Source of the DNA: JAHJDO01 sp030671985 [NCBI: bacterium]
GTDB taxonomy: Bacteria > JAHJDO01
NCBI GenBank assembly: GCA_030671985.1
Contig: DAOVHI010000038.1
Span: 1-10,739 of the forward strand
Direction of reading: 5' to 3'
DNA: 10,739 bases
The translations under genes and the position numbers were made by a program. The notes beneath the pieces were generated by a model. That model worked only from the letters and a program-made list of their open reading frames with translations, searched no databases and had not been told where the DNA came from. This document shows positions 5,894 through 10,739 of this stretch, one piece after another. Every line of letters starts with the position of its first letter. The stretch's first letter is position 1.

Positions 5894-7240
5894 TTTCATT
5901 TTCAATTGTTTAATTGCAATCTCCGCTGCATTCACCAGCTGATAAGCAATTGGAGACGCTGTAAGAGCCGGATGAGTTCCCAGTTGAAATGTGGCTATAT
6001 CATTAGCAGTCATTCGCTGGTGTACAAAGGCGCTGATAGCATTGATAAGTTCTCCGCCACTTTTAGCCCCACACACTTGCCCGCCTAAAATAATTTGCGT
6101 GCCTGCTTCAAAAATTAATTTTACTTTTAAATTCTCCGCGCCGGGCATACCGCCAGGATGACGATTTATCGCTTCACTCTCCCCTACAACGATATTATAT
6201 CCCTGCTTCTGAGCCTGTCCTTCCGTAAGACCGGCAGCTGCAAACGCAGAACCACCTAAAGTTGTAGAGAATACACCTATGACCCCCATACTCAAGCGAC
6301 TGGATGCAAACAAATTGGCCCCTGCTATACGCGCTTCCATTGTGGCAATAGAAGCCAGTTTAAGAGTAGAAGGTTTTCCATCAAAGAAAGAAACCTTTTC
6401 CGTACAGTCCCCGCACGCAAAAATATTTGGATCACTTGTCTGCATATAGCGGTTTACCATGATGCTTCTAGTGGTTCCTATTTCTAACCCCGTTTTTTTT
6501 GCTAATTCTACATTAGAAACGGCGCCAATACCAAGTATCACCATATCTGCTTTAATTTCTTTTCCACTCTTTAATTTAATCCCTTCTACCTTATCATCTC
6601 CCGTAAAAGACTCCACTTTCTCATCTACCATAAGATTGATGCCCTGGTTAATGAGTGTTTCCTCCGCTTTTAAACAAAACTCCTTATCATATACCAATTG
6701 CAAACAATGCTGCATCATCTCGACTATGGTAATGTTTAAGTTTTTATTCCTCCTTTTGCATTCCTCTGCAAGTTCCACACCAATAAAACCGCATCCAACT
6801 ATTACCATATTGGAAGCATTCTCCATTGCATGGATTATCTCATTGAGATATGAAACATCTTTCTTTATAGAAAAAATATTTCCTTTATCGATACCTGGTA
6901 TTGGAGGGATCATTGGCTCAGAACCGGTAGCAAGAACAAGTTTCCCATAGCGCACCTGTTTACCTGCTTTTGTTTCAACTATACAATTCTTGTTGTCTAT
7001 ATGTACAACAGGGTCAATAAGCAGCTCAATTCCATTCTTCTCAAGCACTTTATCCGGTACAAGATTTTTCTCAGGGGTACCGACCGTACCAAAAATATAG
7101 GGAATGCCGCATGGTATTAATACTCTACGTTCTTTACGTATAAGCAATACACTTTTGTTCGGATAATGCCGCTTTGCCGTAATAGCGGCAGGAATCCCTG
7201 CCGCACTTCCGCCGATAACAACCACATCATAATTTTTCAT
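5885..7240 (-). CDS. CoA-disulfide-reductase/NADH-oxidase-type FAD-dependent oxidoreductase
   Basis: A 451-residue flavoprotein of the single-cysteine disulfide reductase group (CoA-disulfide reductase, NADH oxidase, NADH peroxidase, polysulfide reductase). The N-terminal FAD motif is VVVIGGSAAGIPAA. The redox Cys44 sits in IPCGIPY, the position of the family's catalytic Cys. LVLATGSEP closes the first FAD segment. VGCGFIGVELAEE (148-160) is the NAD(P)H-binding Rossmann motif, and FACGDC (274-279) contacts FAD. The C-terminal third is the dimerisation domain (TTLGGSAFAAAGLTE, HPALTASP). There is no rhodanese extension. The substrate cannot be set from sequence: it may reduce O2, peroxide, CoA disulfide or polysulfide. 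The gene lies 30 nt after a PNPOx-fold gene and overlaps the ribosome site of the NifX-type gene. AGGGT precedes the ATG. Confidence 0.93.
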   Translation of the reverse strand: MKNYDVVVIGGSAAGIPAAITAKRHYPNKSVLLIRKERRVLIPCGIPYIFGTVGTPEKNLVPDKVLEKNGIELLIDPVVHIDNKNCIVETKAGKQVRYGKLVLATGSEPMIPPIPGIDKGNIFSIKKDVSYLNEIIHAMENASNMVIVGCGFIGVELAEECKRRNKNLNITIVEMMQHCLQLVYDKEFCLKAEETLINQGINLMVDEKVESFTGDDKVEGIKLKSGKEIKADMVILGIGAVSNVELAKKTGLEIGTTRSIMVNRYMQTSDPNIFACGDCTEKVSFFDGKPSTLKLASIATMEARIAGANLFASSRLSMGVIGVFSTTLGGSAFAAAGLTEGQAQKQGYNIVVGESEAINRHPGGMPGAENLKVKLIFEAGTQIILGGQVCGAKSGGELINAISAFVHQRMTANDIATFQLGTHPALTASPIAYQLVNAAEIAIKQLKMKRG

Positions 7241-7270
7241 TAGCTACCCTTTTTTTTAAATTTCTTAACA

Positions 7271-7645
7271 CTATACAAGCCGTTTGGCTCCATTATATAC
7301 TTCTTCCACATGCAAAACAACGACTGCAACCCTTGGCAAATCATCACGAACCCATTTCTGCATTTCTTCAAATACCTGACCATCTGTCAACCGTTCAACA
7401 GTTCCTTTTATTTGGAATGAACCTTTATCCTTATCTCTAACGACAAAAGCCATCTTTGGATTGCTTAAAATATTACTGCGTGTTTTGTCAAAGTAATTAT
7501 CTGCTATTAATACGATTTCATCATCTATTGCTTTTAAATACGCAACATAAACAACATTTGAAACTCCGTCAGAACTGCATGTAGCGATTGGAAAAACGTC
7601 CTGCTTATTAATTGCTTTCCTAACCTCTTCCGGTAATTTTGCCAT
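7271..7645 (-). CDS. Pyridoxamine 5'-phosphate oxidase-fold flavin-binding protein
   Basis: About 124 residues, the full length of a small split-barrel PNPOx-like protein. It begins LPEEVRKAINKQDVFPIATCSSDGVSNVVYV, followed by EIVLIADNYFDKTRSNILSNPKMAFVVRD and QIKGTVERL, the typical order for FMN- or F420-binding members found beside NADH oxidases in anaerobes. True pyridoxine biosynthesis is unlikely, because the long PdxH C-terminal region is absent. The start at 7645 (MAKLPEE) is preferred to the ATG six bases upstream, because the AGGAG site is 7 nt from the former and only 1 nt from the latter. It probably works with the adjacent flavoprotein in redox or oxygen protection, an inference from adjacency. 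Confidence 0.88.
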   Translation of the reverse strand: MAKLPEEVRKAINKQDVFPIATCSSDGVSNVVYVAYLKAIDDEIVLIADNYFDKTRSNILSNPKMAFVVRDKDKGSFQIKGTVERLTDGQVFEEMQKWVRDDLPRVAVVVLHVEEVYNGAKRLV

Positions 7646-7652
7646 TGTCATT

Positions 7653-7657
7653 CTCCT
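7653..7657 (-). promoter_or_regulatory. Shine-Dalgarno deciding the PNPOx-like start
   Basis: AGGAG on the - strand lies one base before the first ATG (7651) but 7 nt before the second (7645). This makes the second the likely start. Confidence 0.65.
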
Positions 7658-7675
7658 TTTGTTTTTATAGTTTTT

Positions 7676-8392
7676 TTAACTGCCTCTTACTACGCACTCC
7701 CCAACGTAAGGAGAAACAAGTTCCTGAATTTTATTCAGTTTTTCTATTGGATAAGGTTTAATTTTTTCGAATTTTGGATCTAATATCTCCCCCTGAGTTG
7801 AAAAGTTTTGCATAGCATATTTTTTCGCTCCATTGATAAATTCAGCTATTCTCAATATATCTTCTTCTTCATGCAAAGTCGGTACTACAGTAGTCCTGAA
7901 CTCATAATCAATATCAGAATCCATTATCAATTTAATGCTATCTTTAACTTTCTCCAGAATCAAGGGGCTCTTGATACCGGTAGATTTAGAATATGACGAA
8001 AAATTCAGAGGCGCTTTTATATCCATAGCTATATAATCAACTAATTTTCTATTAATCACCTCTGCGAGCATAGCGGGAAATGCACCGTTACTATCGAGTT
8101 TCACCATTATATCAAGTTCTCGTATTTTTTGAATAAACTCAGGTAAATTTTTATACATACACGGCTCACCGCCTGTTAGGCATATTCCATCAATCCATTT
8201 ATTGTTTTCACGCAAATAATCCCTAATCACTTCAAAAGAAATGGTTTCTAACTTTTCAGGACTAATAATAAGCCCGGCATTTTGACAGTAAGGACATCGA
8301 AAATTGCAATGCGGCGTATAAAGCGTGGAGACGATTTTACCATCCCAGTCAAGGAGCGAGGTTTGAATAAATCCTTTTATTATTAGCTTCAT
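7676..8392 (-). CDS. NrdG-like radical SAM activating protein
   Basis: A 238-residue radical SAM enzyme resembling the anaerobic ribonucleotide reductase activating-protein group (NrdG2-type). After MKLIIKGFIQTSLLDWDGK, the 4Fe-4S cluster motif is C29-N-F-R-C33-P-Y-C36. LTGGEPCMYKNLPEF (about 72-86) is the SAM-binding GGEP element, and VKLDSNGAFP, DYIAMDIKAP and EFRTTVVPTLH follow as in the family. Such enzymes usually generate a glycyl radical on a partner, yet no NrdD or other glycyl radical enzyme lies in the window. The partner may be elsewhere, or the target may differ. Its ATG overlaps the upstream TGA (ATGA), so it is translationally coupled to the COG0731-type gene. The PNPOx-like gene follows 30 nt downstream. 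Confidence 0.9.
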   Translation of the reverse strand: MKLIIKGFIQTSLLDWDGKIVSTLYTPHCNFRCPYCQNAGLIISPEKLETISFEVIRDYLRENNKWIDGICLTGGEPCMYKNLPEFIQKIRELDIMVKLDSNGAFPAMLAEVINRKLVDYIAMDIKAPLNFSSYSKSTGIKSPLILEKVKDSIKLIMDSDIDYEFRTTVVPTLHEEEDILRIAEFINGAKKYAMQNFSTQGEILDPKFEKIKPYPIEKLNKIQELVSPYVGECVVRGS

Positions 8393-9306
8393 CTTTGAAA
8401 ATATCTCTTTCCCTGATAGATCTTCAAACTTATTTTCTTTTGCCTTTCCAACTCACCTACATACTTTATGACTTCATTAATATGCAATCCCAGAGAAGAA
8501 GATATATCATCAGATGTTACAGGACGACGACTGATGAGAGTAAGAATTTCATCTTCTACATTCTTAAGATATGCCTTATGTCCCTTCTTGTTAAACGTGG
8601 CAATAATCTCACACTTATCTCCAAAAAAATCTTTTATTTTTGCAAGCTTTGAAGCACTTAATGTCTTTGCCCATTCTTCAGACGGAGGACGAACAGGAGT
8701 ATTTAACTGAATTTTATCCGGCTTAATTTGTTTCACTACGGACTTTAAGGCATTTAGTTCCGCCTCAGTATCATTTATGCCTTTAACGAGCATTATTTCA
8801 AGCCATATTTTACCCTTGTATACCTTACTAAAATCAATTAAACCTTTGATTGTTTCTTCTGCTTTCAAAGACGCGCATGGTCTATTTGCTTTTTCAAATA
8901 CGGCTTGTGTAACTCCGTCAAGAGAAGGCATTACCAGATCCGCAGGCAGCAGATCTTTTTTCAACATATCATCACTAAGTAGTGTAGCATTGGTAATAAC
9001 TGCTACGGGAATACTCGTTATCTCTTTTATTCTTCTTATAATTTCGCCTGTTTTTGAATTGAGAGTAGGTTCCCCACTACCGGATAAGGTAATATAGTCA
9101 ATATTTTTTGAACTCTTTAATACTTTTTCTAATTCAGCCAGTATTTTCTCACACGATACATATTCTTTTCTTTCAACCGTCTTGCATGTTGTTTTTCCAA
9201 TCTGGCAATAGATACAGTCAAGACTGCACACCTTAAAAGGAACCAGGTCTACTCCCAAAGAAAACCCTAATCTTCTTGATGGAACAGGTCCAAAAATACA
9301 AGACAT
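8389..9306 (-). CDS. COG0731-type radical SAM protein with C-terminal helical domain
   Basis: A 305-residue radical SAM protein starting MSCIFGPVPSRRLGFSLGVD, the family's N-terminal signature. The cluster motif is C27-S-L-D-C31-I-Y-C34. ITLSGSGEPTLN is the SAM-binding region, and PSLDGVTQAVFEKANRP and KIQLNTPVRPP are further conserved parts. The last 60 or so residues (ILTLISRRPVTSDDISSSLGLHINEVIKYVG, in pieces) look like a winged helix-turn-helix that could bind nucleic acid or protein. The reaction is unknown for this group; it is related to the wyosine-synthase-like Fe-S oxidoreductases, but tRNA modification is not shown here. It begins 3 nt after the methyltransferase stop and overlaps the next gene by 4 nt. 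Confidence 0.9.
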   Translation of the reverse strand: MSCIFGPVPSRRLGFSLGVDLVPFKVCSLDCIYCQIGKTTCKTVERKEYVSCEKILAELEKVLKSSKNIDYITLSGSGEPTLNSKTGEIIRRIKEITSIPVAVITNATLLSDDMLKKDLLPADLVMPSLDGVTQAVFEKANRPCASLKAEETIKGLIDFSKVYKGKIWLEIMLVKGINDTEAELNALKSVVKQIKPDKIQLNTPVRPPSEEWAKTLSASKLAKIKDFFGDKCEIIATFNKKGHKAYLKNVEDEILTLISRRPVTSDDISSSLGLHINEVIKYVGELERQKKISLKIYQGKRYFQR

Positions 9307-9309
9307 TGT

Positions 9310-9939
9310 TTAATCCTTTTTATTTTTCTCGGCCGATATTACCACAAAGCTGCCCTTGCCAAAACCATTTTGTGGCTTTTCAACTGAACTTATTTTATTT
9401 GGAAGTTCAAATATTGTCTGACAATAATAAAACCTGTTGAATCCTGTATCTTTAATTAAATCTGTTAATTCAGGAACACTAAAAAATTTTGCCTTTTTAT
9501 AGAATACGCTTTTCTTTTTCTGATATAGTTTACCCAAGAAGCTATTTTTATCAATTATACCGATTATAATTTTCCCATTGTTCTTTAAAACCCTACAGGA
9601 TTCTTCTATAATTTTACGAGGATTTTTAACAAAGCATATAGTAATAATAATTTCTACATAGTCAAAAGTGTCATTCTTAAATGGAAGCCGCTCGCCGTCA
9701 CACAATCTTACATTTATGCCTCTTTTTTTAGCGATTTTAAGCATTTCAATAGATGGATCAATGCCAAATTTGGTACCTAATGCCTTGGCGAATCTTCCTG
9801 TACCAACACCAATTTCAAGCCCTTTGCCCTTTTTAGGCAAAACCTGTTTTACGGCTTCAAGTTCTGATAAATAGGCAAACTTGTTCTTTTCATACCACGC
9901 ATCATATTTTTTATAATAATGATCGAAAACAGTATTCAT
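9310..9939 (-). CDS. Class I SAM-dependent methyltransferase
   Basis: A 209-residue methyltransferase of the Methyltransf_11 type. Motif I is GLEIGVGTGRFA (40-51), with GIDPS (Asp61, the acidic ribose contact) ending strand 2. DGERLPFKNDTFDYVEI (81-97) is motif II, and CRVLKNNGKIIIGIID (115-130) is motif III. The C-terminal part (FFSVPELTDLIKDTGF) supports a complete small-molecule-type enzyme. A substrate cannot be named; such proteins commonly methylate quinones, metabolites or metalloids. An AGGGAG site precedes the ATG by 10 nt. The gene is 31 nt after the thioredoxin-like gene and 3 nt before the COG0731-type radical SAM gene. The immediate pairing with two SAM-cleaving enzymes suggests one pathway. 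Confidence 0.9.
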   Translation of the reverse strand: MNTVFDHYYKKYDAWYEKNKFAYLSELEAVKQVLPKKGKGLEIGVGTGRFAKALGTKFGIDPSIEMLKIAKKRGINVRLCDGERLPFKNDTFDYVEIIITICFVKNPRKIIEESCRVLKNNGKIIIGIIDKNSFLGKLYQKKKSVFYKKAKFFSVPELTDLIKDTGFNRFYYCQTIFELPNKISSVEKPQNGFGKGSFVVISAEKNKKD

Positions 9940-9970
9940 AGCGACAAAGCTCCCTGATTTTTACAGAACT

Positions 9971-10315
9971 TTAATCCTTAAACACCTCGTCTAGTATATC
10001 CGTTACTTCTTTTTCATTCTGGATACTGGTTGTGGCTTTAACAACCTTGCCGTTCTTGAAATAAACAGTAAAAGGCAGTCCTCTAAAGTGAGAACATTCT
10101 GGCAGACGCTTGATAAAAGAAGCGGCTGTAATATCGAAACTCATATTTCTCATCTTAACATCTGGATATTTGACTTCCAATTTTTCCATAATCCCATAAA
10201 CAGGGATACACATCGGCCCCATTCTCCCACAACAAATCATAATATTCTCATTATTCTTAAGTAACTCATCTATTTCTTCATGGCTCTCTATACTTTTTAG
10301 ATCTGTATCTAACAT
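9971..10315 (-). CDS. Thioredoxin-like protein with CC-x6-C active-site region
   Basis: 114 residues with the thioredoxin order: an N-terminal helix (SIESHEEIDELL), the active-site strand IMICCGRMGPMCIPV, a DITAAS segment, the cis-proline loop GLPFTVYFKNGKVV and a final helix. Instead of CxxC it has Cys28, Cys29 and Cys36 (CC-x6-C), plus another Cys in PECSHF. From memory, this CCGRMGPMC group occurs in Desulfobacterota; I could not confirm it. It may reduce disulfides or hand on sulfur or metal within the operon. The start at 10315 (MLDTDL) is preferred because AGGAG lies 7 nt upstream. An in-frame ATG at 10348, with AGGGAG before it, would add 11 residues and is a real alternative. It lies 12 to 45 nt after the MBL-fold gene. 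Confidence 0.85.
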   Translation of the reverse strand: MLDTDLKSIESHEEIDELLKNNENIMICCGRMGPMCIPVYGIMEKLEVKYPDVKMRNMSFDITAASFIKRLPECSHFRGLPFTVYFKNGKVVKATTSIQNEKEVTDILDEVFKD

Positions 10316-10322
10316 ATCATCA

Positions 10323-10327
10323 CTCCT
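10323..10327 (-). promoter_or_regulatory. Shine-Dalgarno supporting the inner thioredoxin start
   Basis: AGGAG on the - strand, 7 nt before the ATG at 10315. The upstream ATG (10348) also has a plausible site, so start choice is not settled. Confidence 0.5.
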
Positions 10328-10360
10328 ATTAGTTATTTTAATAATCATTTGTTTATCTCC

Positions 10361-10739
10361 CTAAACCTCAATCACTCTGCCAGCTCCTCCTTCAATGCAC
10401 TTCATGGGATATAATCTTTCAATATCTGCTTTATATTGTGTACAATGAGTAGGGCAAATTAATTCCAAATCTTTAAATAATCCGAATTCATTAAATCCGT
10501 GTAATCCTCCAATAAACCCCATAGACTTTACCGAGCTGCCGAGCTGCGTCTAAAATATGAGCCATATTTGGATGAGAGCAACCAACTATCAAAACTATTC
10601 CTTTATCAGTTTTAACTGCCATACATTGTTCTATCCCATCCAACTCTCCAGTAGAAAACACATTTTTATTAATCGTGATTGAATTGGTTACTTTAATTAC
10701 CCCCTTATTTTTTACTCCGCGAAAAGAGGTTGGAATATA
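10361..10739 (-). pseudogene. Metallo-beta-lactamase-fold hydrolase, C-terminal part, with a frameshift
   Basis: The C-terminal portion of an MBL-fold protein of the COG1237-like (dihydropterin/aminobenzene phosphate synthase-like) group. It enters from the right edge without its N-terminal HxHxDH half. Frame one (10491-10739) gives NVFSTGELDGIEQ, IVLIVGCSHPNMAHILDAARQLGKVYG, in pieces, carrying the conserved GCSHP metal-site motif; it then ends at a TAA at 10491. A second frame continues the same protein: GFIGGLHGFNEFG, LICPTHCTQYKADIERLYP, and GGAGRVIEV before the TAG at 10361-10363. Reading one G fewer in the GGGG run (+ strand CCCC at 10517-10520) joins the two as VYGFIGG. This is either a true frameshift or a consensus error. 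The gene is the first one visible of the leftward operon, just upstream of the thioredoxin-like gene. Confidence 0.85.
10531..10547. repeat. Short 8-bp tandem repeat within the MBL-fold gene
   Basis: CCGAGCTG occurs twice in direct succession, plus one further matching base. It encodes the plausible AARQLG part of the protein. It lies 10 nt from the frameshift, but removing one copy does not restore the frame. Confidence 0.6.

Noticed and set aside
6459-6950. 163-codon open frame on the + strand
   Set aside because: Shadow of the flavoprotein gene, whose FAD and NAD(P)H motifs fix the coding strand.
10531-10547. 8-bp tandem repeat as the cause of the MBL-fold gene frameshift
   Set aside because: Deleting one copy changes the frame by the wrong amount and creates an early TAA. 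Removing one G in the nearby GGGG run gives clean continuity instead.

Overview
The window looks like part of a chromosome from an uncultured, anaerobic, diderm (outer-membrane-bearing) bacterium with AT-rich DNA. The evidence is a 16- to 18-strand-type porin ending in Phe, signal peptides, a ferrous iron (Fe2+) transporter, oxygen-sensitive radical SAM enzymes, a CoA-disulfide-reductase/NADH-oxidase-type flavoprotein and two NifX-type proteins. This gene mix is familiar from Desulfobacterota, Omnitrophota and similar lineages. The assignment is a guess from gene content, not a placement.

Left half, + strand (1-4970): a Feo iron-uptake locus. It starts inside feoB (the N-terminal G1-G3 part lies outside the window). 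A 160-nt gap follows, holding a good sigma-70-type promoter overlapped by an 8-bp-arm palindrome. Then come a small secreted protein, a DUF4198 secreted protein, a 43-residue FeoB-associated Cys-rich membrane protein and an OprO/OprP-type outer-membrane porin. A strong hairpin terminator closes the unit at 4992-5043. Read together, these proteins span outer membrane, periplasm, inner membrane and the cytoplasmic face of FeoB. Both secreted proteins are predicted to begin with histidine after signal cleavage, which suggests N-terminal metal binding.

Right half, - strand (5098-10739, transcribed right to left): a tightly packed run of nine genes with gaps of at most about 35 nt and two stop/start overlaps. 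In transcription order they are a metallo-beta-lactamase-fold gene (partial and frameshifted), a thioredoxin-like protein with an unusual CC-x6-C motif, a SAM-dependent methyltransferase, a COG0731-type radical SAM protein, an NrdG-like radical SAM activase, a PNPOx-fold flavin protein, a CoA-disulfide-reductase/NADH-oxidase-type flavoprotein and two NifX/NifB-C-terminal-type proteins. It reads as one redox or metal-cofactor operon whose overall purpose is not evident. Nothing in the window is an obvious partner for the NrdG-like activase.

The two halves converge on the 127-nt region 4971-5097. No stretch over 300 nt lacks a gene. I saw no tRNA, rRNA, CRISPR array, insertion sequence or phage gene.
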